DNA from: JALZMG01 sp963739975
GTDB taxonomy: Bacteria > Actinomycetota > Acidimicrobiia > Acidimicrobiales > Ilumatobacteraceae
Reading direction: 5' to 3'
DNA: 64,000 nucleotides
NCBI GenBank assembly: GCA_963739975.1
Contig: CAVUCK010000001.1
Coordinates: 124,001-188,000 of the forward strand
Under the pieces are notes generated by a model that was not told where the DNA came from, did not search any database, and saw nothing but the letters and a program-made list of their open reading frames with translations. The position numbers and the translations under genes are program-made. Each line of letters starts with the position of its first letter. Position 1 is the stretch's first letter. Shown one piece after another: positions 16,999 through 31,957 of this stretch.

Positions 16999-17904
16999 AT
17001 GACCCGACACCTCCTCGAGATCGCCGATCTGTCGGCCGGCGACCTGCGCCGGGTGCTCGACCTCGCCAAGCAGCCCGTCGCCGAGTTGGGTCGACCGCTC
17101 GACGGGCGCGGCGCAGCGCTCATCTTCGAGAAGCCGTCGACCCGCACTCGACACTCGACGGAGCTGGCCGTCGTCCAGCTCGGCGGCCACCCGGTGTACA
17201 CCCGCGGCGACGAGGTCGGGATGGACGTGCGCGAGCCCGTCGAGGACGTCGTGCGGATCCTCGAGGGGTACCACGCCGTGATCGCCGCTCGCGTCTTCTC
17301 GCACGACGTCCTCGAGCGCATGGTCGCCGTGTCGGCGGTGCCGGTCGTGAACCTGCTGTCCGACCGGGCCCATCCGCTGCAGGCGCTGGCCGACGTGCTG
17401 ACGATGGAGGAGGCGTTCGGGTCGTTGGCCGATCGCACCGTGGCGTGGGTCGGTGACTTCAACAACGTCGCCCGCTCGCTCGGCGAGATCGGCGCGCTGC
17501 TCGGTGCCCACCTCCGCTTCGCCTGCCCGGTCGGCTTCGGCGCCGACGACGCCGAGCTCGAGCGGCTGGCGCTGCTCGGCGCGGCCAGCATCACCCACGG
17601 CCACCGCCCCGCCGACGCCGTCGAGGGCGCCGACGCGGTGCACGCCGACACGTGGGTGTCGATGGGGCAGGAGGACGACGGCGCGGTACGCAAGCAGGCG
17701 TTCGAGGGGTTCACGGTCGATGGCCCGCTGATGGACCGAGCGGGGCCACAGGCCGTGTTCATGCACTGCCTCCCCGCCTACCGGGGCGTCGAGGTCACGG
17801 CTGACGTGATCGACGGTCCGCGCAGCGTCGTGTTCCGCCAGGGCCACCTGCGTCTCGACGCGGCGCGCGGCGCCCTCGCCTTCCTCCTCCAGGACCAAGC
17901 GTGA
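16999..17904 (+). CDS. argF: Ornithine carbamoyltransferase
   Basis: 301 residues. The carbamoyl-phosphate motif appears as KPSTRTRHSTE (the S-x-R-T-R core is intact, the following VSFE is changed to HSTE), with HPLQALADVLTM for the second phosphate-binding loop and MHCLPAYRG containing the ornithine-site cysteine. It forms citrulline from ornithine and carbamoyl phosphate. It starts 10 bases after argD and its stop overlaps argR. Confidence 0.94.
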   Translation: MTRHLLEIADLSAGDLRRVLDLAKQPVAELGRPLDGRGAALIFEKPSTRTRHSTELAVVQLGGHPVYTRGDEVGMDVREPVEDVVRILEGYHAVIAARVFSHDVLERMVAVSAVPVVNLLSDRAHPLQALADVLTMEEAFGSLADRTVAWVGDFNNVARSLGEIGALLGAHLRFACPVGFGADDAELERLALLGAASITHGHRPADAVEGADAVHADTWVSMGQEDDGAVRKQAFEGFTVDGPLMDRAGPQAVFMHCLPAYRGVEVTADVIDGPRSVVFRQGHLRLDAARGALAFLLQDQA

Positions 17905-18444
17905 GCGTGAAGCAGCGCCGGCAGCAGGCGATCGCCCGGCTGATCGCCCAGCAGGCGGTGACCAACCAGCCGCAGCTCGTCGAGCTCTTGGGCACCGAGG
18001 GCATCACGGCGACGCAAGCGACCGTGTCCCGTGACCTCGACGAGTTGGGGGCGATCAAGATCCGGGTGCCGGGCGGGCCGAGCGCGTACGCCCTGCCCGA
18101 GCTGGAGAGCGATCGCCTGGTGCCGTTCGAGCAGCTGCGCCGGGTCCTGGGGGAGTGGGTCGGCGACGTGTCGTGCTCGGGCGACCTCGTCGTGCTGCGC
18201 ACGCCCCCGGGCTGCGCCCACGTGGTCGCCTCGGCGCTCGACCGCAGCGGGCTGCAGGGCCTGCTCGGCACCGTGGCCGGCGACGACACGTTGTTGTGCG
18301 TCGCCGCGGCGACCGGCGGTGGCGAGCTCGCCGATCGCCTGCGCACGCTGGCCGGCCTGGTGAGCGACGAGTCTTCGGAGGAGCGAACGATTGACACGGT
18401 GAGCGACGAGTCTTCGGAGGAGCGAACGACTGACACGGCCGACG

Positions 18445-18452
<8 letters not shown>
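17901..18452 (+). CDS. argR: Arginine repressor with a repeated C-terminal tail
   Basis: 183 residues from GTG 17901. The winged-helix DNA-binding domain (1-72) contains ITATQATVSRDLDELGAIKI, and the oligomerisation/arginine-binding domain runs to about 153 (GTVAGDDTLLCVAA). ArgR normally ends near there; this one has an additional acidic tail of two 13-residue copies, VSDESSEERTIDT and VSDESSEERTTDT, encoded by a 39-bp tandem repeat. The tail ends with ADDG and overlaps the argH start. It probably represses the operon through the boxes at 13853-13884. Whether the tail is functional is unknown. Confidence 0.92.
18360..18437 (+). repeat. Two tandem 39-bp repeats inside argR
   Basis: Copies at 18360-18398 and 18399-18437 each start GTGAGCGACGAGTCTTCGGA and include GAGGAGCGAAC. 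They differ at one base and keep frame. The ends GTGAGCGA and GAGCGAAC resemble those of the 65-bp repeats at 5916-6110. Confidence 0.9.
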
Positions 18453-19833
<1,381 letters not shown>

Positions 19834-19836
19834 CGA

Positions 19837-19920
19837 CCATTCGAGTGTTTGCTGCATCGGAGTGCCACCTGAGGGGAGGCCCCTCGCGAAACACTCGGAT
19901 GCGGTGAAACACTCCGATGG
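19837..19920. repeat. Long imperfect palindrome over the DNA glycosylase start
   Basis: Arms of about 30 bases (19837-19866 and 19889-19920) share CCAT-CGAGTGTTT / AAACACTCG and CATCGGAGTG / CACTCCGATG, and the loop contains a second hairpin GAGGGG-AGG-CCCCTC. The proposed GTG start of the downstream gene (19904) lies inside the right arm. Confidence 0.7.
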
Positions 19921-20458
19921 GAGGCGGCTGGGGCGGGAGTTCTTCGAGCGCGGGTCGGTCGAGCTGGCGCCGCTGCTCCTGAACAAGGTGCTGGTGGCCG
20001 GGCCGTGCGCCGGGCGGATCGTCGAGGTCGAGGCGTACCGGTCCGACGACCCGGCCAGCCACTCGTTCGCCGGCCGCACCGCCCGCAACGCCGTGATGTT
20101 CGGCCCGGCCGGGCACCTCTACGTCTACTTCACGTACGGGATGCACTTCTGCGCCAACATCGTCGCGGCGACGCAGGGCGACGCCCAGGCCGTGCTGCTG
20201 CGGGCGGTCCAGCCGCTCCATGGCATCGAGCTGATGCGCCAGCGGCGCGGCGGCCGCCCGGACGCCATCCTCGCCAACGGGCCGGGAAAGCTGTGCCAGG
20301 CGTTCGGCATCGATCGGCGCCACGACGGCGTGGACCTGTGCGCTGACGACCTGCTCGGCATCGTCGACGATGGCGTGGCGCCGCCGACCGAGCCGCGGGT
20401 CACGCCCCGCATCGGGATCCGCCTGGCCACCGAGCAACCGTGGCGATGGCTGGCCTGA
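19904..20458 (+). CDS. 3-methyladenine DNA glycosylase (AAG/MPG family)
   Basis: 184 residues from GTG 19904; GTG 19862 is also in frame but lies in the left part of a palindrome, and neither has a clear ribosome-binding site. The family is recognised by LGREFFERGSVELAPLLLNK, the catalytic glutamate and neighbours in IVEVEAYRSDDPASHSF, YVYFTYGMHFCANIV in the DNA-contact region and LANGPGKLCQAFGI. It removes alkylated and deaminated purines in base excision repair and is monofunctional. Together with the ATL protein at 6110 it adds to an alkylation-repair set. Confidence 0.9.
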   Translation: MKHSDGRRLGREFFERGSVELAPLLLNKVLVAGPCAGRIVEVEAYRSDDPASHSFAGRTARNAVMFGPAGHLYVYFTYGMHFCANIVAATQGDAQAVLLRAVQPLHGIELMRQRRGGRPDAILANGPGKLCQAFGIDRRHDGVDLCADDLLGIVDDGVAPPTEPRVTPRIGIRLATEQPWRWLA

Positions 20459-20460
20459 AA

Positions 20461-20516
20461 CCCGTTCTGGCCGTCAAAACCGACCGTTGTGAGTCGCTTG
20501 CTACGGCCAGAACGGG
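20461..20516. terminator. 14-bp inverted repeat between convergent genes
   Basis: CCCGTTCTGGCCGT (20461-20474) and ACGGCCAGAACGGG (20503-20516) are perfectly complementary across a 28-base loop. It lies between the ends of the glycosylase (+) and the CHAT protein (-), fitting a bidirectional transcription barrier, although no T-run follows. Confidence 0.5.
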
Positions 20517-20518
20517 GG

Positions 20519-22309
20519 TCAGGCGGCGCCGGCGAGCAGGACGCGCCACGTGTCCACGTCGCCGATCCCGTCGACGCCGAGGTCGTTGGCGCGCTGGAAG
20601 TCGATCACCTGCTGCTGCAGCGCCAGCGTGTAGTTGCCGTCGACGTTCGTGTCGATGCCGTTCTCGGCGAGCAGCACCTGGAACGCCCGCACGGCTTCAC
20701 CGGTCTGCCCGCGCCGCAGCGGCACCACGAGCTGCTGCCACGTCACGCGGCCGACCAGCCCGTCCGGCGGGATCCCGACCGACTCCTCGAACTGCGTCAC
20801 GGCGTCCTCGGTTGCCTCGTCGAAGAAGCGGTTCGGGTCGACGGGGAACTGGCGATGCGTGAGCAGCCGCTGGATGACCTCGACGACGGGACCCTCGCTG
20901 CCGACCGGGACGCTCGGGAAGGAGGCGCTGGCCGGCGATGTGGTCGTCGACGCGGCGGCGATCGTCGTGGTCGTCGGTGTGGCCACTCCCTCGAGGTCGT
21001 CGTCGCCGGCGACCACCACCAGCACCCCGACGGCGACCGCCACGACGACCGCGATCGCCGCAGCGATGGCCAGGACCAGGCGCCGCGACGGCCTGGGCCG
21101 TCGGGCGGCGACCACGGGCTCGAGCGGCGTCGGCTGCTGCCCGCCCGGCTCGGGCTCGGGCAGCGGTGCGGCGTCGACCTCGAAGCGGAACAGCTCGACG
21201 TCGGGGTCGGCGAGGAACAGCACGGGCGTGGCCCACTCGGCCAGGTCGACCTCGGCGTAGATCGCCTTGCGCGCCTCGCCGATGGCCGAATCGAGGGGAT
21301 CCTGGCGCCCGATCAGGTTCGTGTAGAGCTCCTCGGCGAACAGGATGGCCGCCTCGTCGCTGATCTCGAACTGCATGGCCACGACGGCTGGCACCCCGAG
21401 GTGGACCAGGGTCGTCGCCACCCCGGCGTACGGATCCGTCATCGTGGTGCGGGCGCCCTCGCAGGAGTTGAGCACGACGAGGCGCAGCGAGCCCTGATCG
21501 CCGAGCAGGTTGGCGAACAGCGTCTCGTCGACGGCGACCGCCGACCCGTCGTCGTCCTCGAGGAACAGCACGCCGTTGCCGTCGTCGGTGAAGTCGCTGT
21601 GCCCGACGTAGTGCACGACGTGGTAGTTCTCGTCGCGCAGGGCGCGCCGCAGTCCGCCCGGCGTCGCCGGCTGCAACCAGTCGAGGTCGATGCGGCCCAT
21701 CGCGCGGACCGCTTCGACGGCATGGTCGACGCGCCGCCGCTCGGCGTCGACGTCGAGGGCGGTGAGATCGCTCGGGCTGGCGATGACGCCGAGCACGCGC
21801 ACCGCGCCGGAGATCGTCGGCGGGTCACCGAGGTCGGCGGCGCCGAGCACGCGCACGACCGGGCTGCGACGCTGGCTGGCGAGGAACCGCGGCGGTCGAT
21901 ACAGGAACTCCCACGGCACGCTCAGCAGCGCCGGCGCAGCGTCGAGGTCGAGGCTCAGCCGGAGGCCGTGACCAGCCGCCTCGGCGAGCTGGCGGGCGCG
22001 GTCGTACGCCGCGCCGATGTCGTCGCACAGGAGGGCCTCGGCGAGCTGCCGGCCGAGCCCTTGGGCATCGAGCGGTGCCGGACCGACGCCGCGCAGGTCG
22101 CGGCTCGGCCCGGCCCGACGGGTGGCTCGGCGTCCGGCGCGGGCCGCGGCGACGTCCAGGATCGCTCGCTCGAGCTGGTCGGCGCTGAAGGGCAAGGCGA
22201 ACGTCCCCGTCGCCGTGCTGCCGTCGGATGCCTGCGCCCGCACATCGAACCGACCGTCGGCCCGGGGCGCGAACGACACCCGGAAGTCGTCGTAGACGTA
22301 CGTCGCCAT
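20519..22309 (-). CDS. CHAT-domain protease with transmembrane segment and peptidoglycan-binding domains
   Basis: 596 residues. The CHAT caspase-like domain spans about 85-375: VVHYVGHSDF supplies catalytic His237 and LVVLNSCEGA Cys283, with PWEFLY and YAGVATTLVHLGVPAVVAMQ typical of the fold. Arginine-rich residues 402-410 precede a membrane helix (411-433), a Thr/Ser/Pro linker (443-465), then two peptidoglycan-binding-1 repeats, about 467-527 (FFDEATEDAVTQFEES) and 532-590 (NYTLALQQQVIDFQ). The protease would therefore face the cytoplasm and the binding domains the wall. The gene stands alone between a convergent repair gene and DUF2332. Substrate is unknown. Confidence 0.85.
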   Translation of the reverse strand: MATYVYDDFRVSFAPRADGRFDVRAQASDGSTATGTFALPFSADQLERAILDVAAARAGRRATRRAGPSRDLRGVGPAPLDAQGLGRQLAEALLCDDIGAAYDRARQLAEAAGHGLRLSLDLDAAPALLSVPWEFLYRPPRFLASQRRSPVVRVLGAADLGDPPTISGAVRVLGVIASPSDLTALDVDAERRRVDHAVEAVRAMGRIDLDWLQPATPGGLRRALRDENYHVVHYVGHSDFTDDGNGVLFLEDDDGSAVAVDETLFANLLGDQGSLRLVVLNSCEGARTTMTDPYAGVATTLVHLGVPAVVAMQFEISDEAAILFAEELYTNLIGRQDPLDSAIGEARKAIYAEVDLAEWATPVLFLADPDVELFRFEVDAAPLPEPEPGGQQPTPLEPVVAARRPRPSRRLVLAIAAAIAVVVAVAVGVLVVVAGDDDLEGVATPTTTTIAAASTTTSPASASFPSVPVGSEGPVVEVIQRLLTHRQFPVDPNRFFDEATEDAVTQFEESVGIPPDGLVGRVTWQQLVVPLRRGQTGEAVRAFQVLLAENGIDTNVDGNYTLALQQQVIDFQRANDLGVDGIGDVDTWRVLLAGAA

Positions 22310-22354
22310 CCCTCCAGAAGATGATCGACCAGCGGGGCGTTCGATACAAGGTCA

Positions 22355-22377
22355 CACGGGGGGCTCCGCCCCCCGTG
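22355..22377 (-). terminator. GC hairpin after DUF2332
   Basis: CACGGGGGG-CTCCG-CCCCCCGTG is a 9-bp perfect stem between two minus-strand genes, downstream of DUF2332 and upstream of the CHAT gene. A nearly identical hairpin occurs in the rRNA spacer at 27122-27142, so it may be a repeat element as well as a terminator. Confidence 0.45.
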
Positions 22378-22421
22378 GACCCCCCGAAGACCCTTCAGCG
22401 GCCGCTGTGGCGACGATCAGG

Positions 22422-23462
22422 TCAGCGCGTCCAGTGCATCCAGTAGCCGTGCGGGTGGGTGTCGGCCAGGTGCTCGACGGTCCGCTGCCCGGAGCGCCAC
22501 CGCACCAGGACGAGGGCGGTGCGATCGACGGCGGCGGCGCCGGCCGGACCGGGCAGTTCCGGGGTGAGGAATGGGCTCTCGAGGTAGGTCCAGGACAGGT
22601 CGAGCTCGGTCCCGAGGGTGTCCAGCTCGCCGACGTAGTCCCGGCGCTCACGTGGGGTCAGGTAGTTGAGGACCCAGGTGTTCGTCACGACCGGGTGACC
22701 CTGCGCGGCGAGCTGGTGGACGTTGGTGGCGACGTCGGCCACTGCGTCGCCGATGCGCACGTCGGGCGGCTCGGCGCGGGCGAGCTCGATCGCCGCCCGC
22801 AACCGTTCGAACCGATCCGTCTGATCGGGCCAGACGCACGCCTCGAGCCAACGCGCCTCGGCGTCGTCGTCAAGGGCGACCGGGGTGGAATCGATCCCGC
22901 GGGCGGCGGTGATCGGCGGGAGTGCGCCCGGGACGGGAACGGCGCCCCGGGTCCCGCACGAGAGCAGCACCGTCGACGGTGGGCCGACGTCGCCGCCGGG
23001 CTCGTAGCGGTACTGGTAGCGGTCGAGCAACAGGTTGAGCCCGCCGCTGGTGCCGACATCGAGGTGGGCAAGCGCGCCGACCTCGGCGGCGATGATGCCG
23101 AAGGCCGGCAGCAGCAGCGCGCAGCGCCCGATCTCGTTGGTCTGCGTGCGGCGGGTGCGCAGCATCTCCCCGAGCTCGTCGCCGCGCCTGGCGCACAGCT
23201 CGCGCAGGGCCGGGAGCGGGTCGCCGGTGTCCGGGTCGACGGTCAGGTTGGGGTAGTGCCTGGCCAGCGGCTCGTGGCGCCCGTCGGCGTCCGCCGCCAG
23301 CAGCAGCTCGTGGACGGCGGCGAACAGCAGCACGGGTTGACGCTGGGTCGGCGGCGCAGCCAGCAGCAGCGCCGCCAGGCCGAGGTCGGCGGCGATGCCG
23401 GCCGACATCTGGGCGTACAGCGGAGCTCGGGTGGCGGCGGTCCGGGCGAACTCGCCGAACAT
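22422..23462 (-). CDS. DUF2332 family protein
   Basis: 346 residues from ATG 23462 (MFGEFARTAATRAPLYAQMS), chosen because the family begins with this block; a GTG at 23522 would extend it by 20 residues. Conserved stretches include QPVLLFAAVHELLL, QTNEIGRCALLLPAFG, LAHLDVGTSGGLNLLLDRY and VVTNTWVLNYLTPRERRDYV. LDVGTSGGLNL resembles a glycine-rich SAM-binding loop, so a methyltransferase-like fold is possible, but no activity is established. Divergent from tyrS with a 100-base gap. Confidence 0.85.
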   Translation of the reverse strand: MFGEFARTAATRAPLYAQMSAGIAADLGLAALLLAAPPTQRQPVLLFAAVHELLLAADADGRHEPLARHYPNLTVDPDTGDPLPALRELCARRGDELGEMLRTRRTQTNEIGRCALLLPAFGIIAAEVGALAHLDVGTSGGLNLLLDRYQYRYEPGGDVGPPSTVLLSCGTRGAVPVPGALPPITAARGIDSTPVALDDDAEARWLEACVWPDQTDRFERLRAAIELARAEPPDVRIGDAVADVATNVHQLAAQGHPVVTNTWVLNYLTPRERRDYVGELDTLGTELDLSWTYLESPFLTPELPGPAGAAAVDRTALVLVRWRSGQRTVEHLADTHPHGYWMHWTR

Positions 23463-23562
23463 GTGAGCCGAGCTCGCGGCGTCGTCGACGCGGTTACCTG
23501 GTACCGGCGCCGGGTCCGCCACGGGTCGGCACCGTAGCGACCTGCCAACATGGCTGCTCGCC

Positions 23563-24844
23563 ATGGACCTGCTCGCCGATCTCGAGGCCCGCGACCTCAT
23601 CCAGGAGTCGACCGACCGCGCCGCGCTCCGTGCCCGCTTGGCCGCACCCGAGCCGATCACGCTCTACTACGGGTGCGATCCGTCGGCCGACAGCCTGCAC
23701 CACGGCAACCTCATCGGCCTGGTGATGCTGCGCCGGTTCCAGGACGCCGGGCACCACGCCATCGCTCTGGCGGGTGGAGCGACCGGCATGATCGGGGACC
23801 CGAGCGGCCGATCCGAGGAGCGCAACCTGCTCGACGACGCCACGCTCGACCACAACGTGGCGTCGATCAAGAAGCAGATCGCCCGCATCGTGGACCTCGA
23901 CGGCGGCCGTGGCCGCCTCGTCGACAACCGTGACTGGACGCAGCCGATCACGCTGCTCGAGTTCCTGCGCGACGTCGGCAAGCACGCCACCGTGAACCAG
24001 ATGGTGGCCCGAGAGAGCGTGCGGGCGCGCATGGCGTCGGAGCAAGGGATCTCCTACACCGAGTTCAGCTACATGCTCCTCCAGGCCAACGACTACCTGT
24101 GGTTGCACGATCACCTGGGCTGCGAGCTGCAGGTCGGCGGCTCGGACCAGTGGGGCAACATCGTGTCCGGGGTCGATCTGATCCGCCGGACCCGCCGCGT
24201 GGCGGTCCACGCGTTGTCGTGGCCGCTGCTCACGGCGTCCGACGGGACAAAGCTCGGGAAGTCGACCGGGGCCCGGCTCTGGCTCGACCCCGACAAGACC
24301 TCGCCGTACCAGTTCCACCAGCACTGGGTGCAGCTCGAGCGACGGCGAGGTGGAGCGCCAGCTGCAGATGTTCTCGCTGCGCCCGGGGGCCGAGCTCGAC
24401 CAGCTCGTGGCGGCCCACGCCGCGGCCCCCGAACGACGGATCGCCCAGCGGGCGCTGGCCGACGAGGTGACCGCGCTGGTCCACGGGCTCGACGCCGCGG
24501 TGGCCGCCGCCGGCGCGGCCGACGTGCTCTTCGGCGGCGATCCGCTGGCGGCATCGCCCGTGACGCTCGAAGCCCTGGCCGGCGAACTACCGGTCGTGAC
24601 GGTGCCGTCGGCTCGTCCGCAGGCCCCGGAAGGTGCCGTCGCGCTGCTCGTGTCGACGGGTCTGGCCAGCTCCAACAGCGACGCCCGGCGGCTGCTCCAG
24701 CAGGGGAGCGTCCAGGCCAACGGGCTCGTGCTCGGTGTCGACGGCGCCCTGGACGGCGTCCCGCTGCTCCACGGCCGGTGGATGCTGCTGCGGCGCGGCA
24801 AGCGGTCCTTCGGCCTGGTGGAGTTCTTACCGCACGCAGGTTGA
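23563..24844 (+). CDS. tyrS: Tyrosine-tRNA ligase, frameshifted in this sequence
   Basis: A class I enzyme charging tRNA-Tyr. From ATG 23563 the Rossmann domain has the HIGH-like SLHHGNLIG, the tyrosine pocket GGSDQWGNIVSG and the KMSKS loop DGTKLGKSTG. Reading continues to HQHWVQLE (24339) and then degenerates, while the frame from 24341 (DGEVERQLQMF) continues through the anticodon-binding region and the C-terminal S4 domain (LLVSTGLASSNSDARRLLQQ). A surplus C at 24340 accounts for it; corrected length is 426 residues, normal. As the cell needs TyrRS, this is probably a sequencing indel unless a second tyrS exists. Confidence 0.88.
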
Positions 24845-24869
24845 CGCTGCAGGTCGGCGCCGTTACGCT
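24841..24869 (+). promoter_or_regulatory. rRNA operon promoter
   Basis: TTGACG (24841-24846) and TACGCT (24864-24869) are separated by exactly 17 bases, close to the sigma-70 consensus. The -35 element overlaps the tyrS stop codon. It lies about 365 bases upstream of 16S. Confidence 0.65.
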
Positions 24870-25234
24870 TGCTCTTCGCCCTGGACCCGGCTCAGACCGG
24901 GCCTTCGGGGCGAGGCACCAACGCCGAACCGGGCTCCGGACGGTGCGTGCCGAGCTTCGGCTCCTTGAAAACGGAAGAGAAGACGAACGCCAGTGCGGGC
25001 AGCGCACCCGGTCTCAGACCGTTGGTGACGCTGTCTGTCAATTCCGTGACCGGTTCCCACCGGTCGCGACACGGACGTCGCCGGCCCAGCCGGCGAAGTT
25101 CAACAGGCCGGGCCAATCACCCGGCCGACAGGAGCCCGGCACCACCACGAGCAAGATTCACGCTCAGGTGTCGGATGCTCTCAACCTGATCGTTCCGTGC
25201 TGGTCGCCCTCGGGCGCACGGTGCGGACCGGTTC
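24870..25234 (+). other. rRNA operon leader
   Basis: This untranslated leader contains the 5' half of the 16S processing stem (24961-24984) and several short GC hairpins, such as GGGCCTTCGGGGC near 24899. A TGCTCTCAACCTG near 25175 resembles a boxA antitermination site. No protein gene was found; overlapping ORFs have no sensible content. Confidence 0.6.
24961..24984 (+). other. 16S rRNA processing stem, 5' half
   Basis: The 24 bases from CTCCTTGAAAACGGAAGAG are complementary at 23 of 24 positions to 26897-26920 in the spacer. Pairing would loop out the 16S rRNA and make an RNase III-type substrate. Confidence 0.75.
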
Positions 25235-26764
<1,530 letters not shown>

Positions 26765-26896
26765 AGTCCATTCCACACCGTGGTGGTCGAACGACCACTC
26801 GGTGCTTGGACACCCAGTTGGTGCACTGGTGGGTTCGTCGTCGAGACCATCGAGGTGGAGGACTTGTCCTCCCTCGGCGGCATCGCCGGCGGATCT

Positions 26897-26920
26897 GTCT
26901 TCTCTTCCGTTTTGAAGGAG
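26897..26920 (+). other. 16S rRNA processing stem, 3' half
   Basis: GTCTTCTCTTCCGTTTTGAA and the next four bases pair with 24961-24984, one mismatch in 24, enclosing the 16S gene. Confidence 0.75.
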
Positions 26921-27013
26921 TCGGACCATTTCCGACTGCTTCGTTGTGGCGCCGCTACGTCGAGCCGGCCTTCGGGCCGTGAGCTCCGCATGCGCCGACG
27001 AGCACCTTGAGAA

Positions 27014-27032
27014 CTGCAGAGCAAGCACGAGC
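27014..27032 (+). other. 23S rRNA processing stem, 5' half
   Basis: CTGCAGAGCAAGCACGAGC is complementary at 18 of 19 positions to 30573-30591 beyond the 23S 3' end. Together they enclose the 23S gene, as in other bacterial rRNA precursors. Confidence 0.75.
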
Positions 27033-27121
27033 ATCTTGACACGGGCGGCTTCCGCCCGTGTGCCTTCTGGAAGCGCAACTGCTCTCGAGCGATCGAGGGC
27101 GGGAGTTTCTTCTGGGGGGCT

Positions 27122-27142
27122 CACGGGGGGCTTCCCCCCGTG
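27122..27142 (+). repeat. GC hairpin in the spacer, related to 22355-22377
   Basis: CACGGGGGG-CTT-CCCCCCGTG, a 9-bp perfect stem with a triloop, just before the 23S 5' end. Arms are identical to those of the hairpin at 22355-22377. A third hairpin of similar design, CACGGGCGG-CTT-CCGCCCGTG, lies at 27040-27060. Confidence 0.6.
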
Positions 27143-27157
27143 TGAACAATTTTGTTC

Positions 27158-30569
<3,412 letters not shown>

Positions 30570-30572
30570 ACA

Positions 30573-30591
30573 GCTCGTGCTTGCTCTTCAG
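30573..30591 (+). other. 23S rRNA processing stem, 3' half
   Basis: GCTCGTGCTTGCTCTTCAG pairs with 27014-27032 (18 of 19 bases), starting four bases after the 23S 3' end. Confidence 0.75.
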
Positions 30592-30627
30592 TCCTCGGGA
30601 TGCCGTCGGCACCCGTTGACAACTGAT

Positions 30628-30744
<117 letters not shown>

Positions 30745-30750
30745 TTCGCT

Positions 30751-30790
30751 CGAAGAGCGCCTCCTCAGGAGGCGCTCTTCGTCGTTTTCG
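30751..30790 (+). terminator. rRNA operon terminator
   Basis: CGAAGAGCGCCTCC-TCA-GGAGGCGCTCTTCG is a perfect 14-bp hairpin followed by TCGTTTTCG, just after 5S. A strong intrinsic terminator for the rRNA operon. Confidence 0.9.
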
Positions 30791-30832
30791 CCGCCCGGAC
30801 GGCGGCGCGCGAGCCGCCCGTAACATGGACCG

Positions 30833-31912
30833 ATGCCTGCTGCCGGTCGTCCACCGTCGCGGCGGCCCAACGACCGCCGCGCCCGTCCCGCACCGACCGG
30901 ACGCAGCCGGCGCCCCGATACCGCAGGGCGGCGCCGCGACGACCGTGACGATCGGGCAGAGCGCGGCGGCCGTGGCGGTCGGCCGCCCGGTCGCCGCCCA
31001 CCGTCGGGCGGCCGCCCGGCCCCGTCCGGTCGCCGCCGGCCCGATCGGCCGGACCTGACGGCGGCGGAACGGCGCGCCGCCGAGGTCAACGCCCGTCGAC
31101 CCCGTCGACCGCCGGCCGATCCTGACCAGGCTCGCGCCGCCGAGCAGGAGCGCATCGAGTCCCGGACGGTGGAGACATGGATCGACGAGGGTGCGCTGCG
31201 CCACGAGGCCGCTGGTGCGGCCGGCCGAGCGGCAACGTCAGGTCGCACCGCCGCGGTGCGGCGGCGGCGTGCCGTCGGGCCGGTCGCAGCTGCGGCCATC
31301 ACGGCCGCGCTCGACGATCCCAAGCGGGCCGCCGCCCTCACGGAGCGCCTCGGACGGGCCAGTGCGGCGCTCGACCGGGAGCGATTCGACGAGGCGCGAC
31401 GCGAGGCGGCGTCGCTGCTGCCGGCGCTGCAGAACGTCGCCGGGGTGCACGAGATCATCGGGTTGGCCGCCTACCGGACGGGCCGGTGGCACCAAGCGGT
31501 GAACGAGCTCGAACTGGCCCACTCGCTCGATCCGTCGGTCGAGCTCCTGCCCGTGCTGGCCGATGCCCATCGGGCGCTTCACCACTGGTCCGACGTGGAC
31601 CGGATCTGGACCGAAGTGCGCGCCGCCTCCCCACCGCCGGAGGTCTTGGCCGAGGCGCGCATCGTCGCCGCCGGCGCCCAGATCGATCGCGGGGACCTCG
31701 GCGGCGCGCTGCGCACGATGGAGCGAGCGCGCCAGGCACCGCGTGATGCGGGACGCGTTCGCGACCACCACCTGCGGCAGTGGTACGTCCTCGGCGACCT
31801 GCACGACCGTGCCGGTGACCCGATCGAGGCGACCCGCTGGTTCGAGCTCATCGCCCGCCACGACCCAGAGTTCGTCGACGTGCGCGATCGGCTGCGGGCG
31901 CTCGGGCGCTGA
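30833..31912 (+). CDS. TPR-repeat protein with arginine-rich disordered N-terminus
   Basis: 359 residues from ATG 30833. About the first 100 residues are rich in Arg, Pro, Gly and Asp and look disordered, suited to nucleic-acid or acidic-partner binding. From about residue 165 to the end helical pairs resemble tetratricopeptide repeats, e.g. VAGVHEIIGLAAYRTGRWHQ and RQWYVLGDLHDRAGDPIEAT. Proteins like this act as scaffolds; the partner is unknown. It starts about 50 bases after the rRNA terminator, so it must have its own promoter. Confidence 0.7.
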   Translation: MPAAGRPPSRRPNDRRARPAPTGRSRRPDTAGRRRDDRDDRAERGGRGGRPPGRRPPSGGRPAPSGRRRPDRPDLTAAERRAAEVNARRPRRPPADPDQARAAEQERIESRTVETWIDEGALRHEAAGAAGRAATSGRTAAVRRRRAVGPVAAAAITAALDDPKRAAALTERLGRASAALDRERFDEARREAASLLPALQNVAGVHEIIGLAAYRTGRWHQAVNELELAHSLDPSVELLPVLADAHRALHHWSDVDRIWTEVRAASPPPEVLAEARIVAAGAQIDRGDLGGALRTMERARQAPRDAGRVRDHHLRQWYVLGDLHDRAGDPIEATRWFELIARHDPEFVDVRDRLRALGR

Positions 31913-31957
31913 GCCGCGAGCACCGCCGCCGCGTCCCGGCCCGAGCCGGACGGGGCA

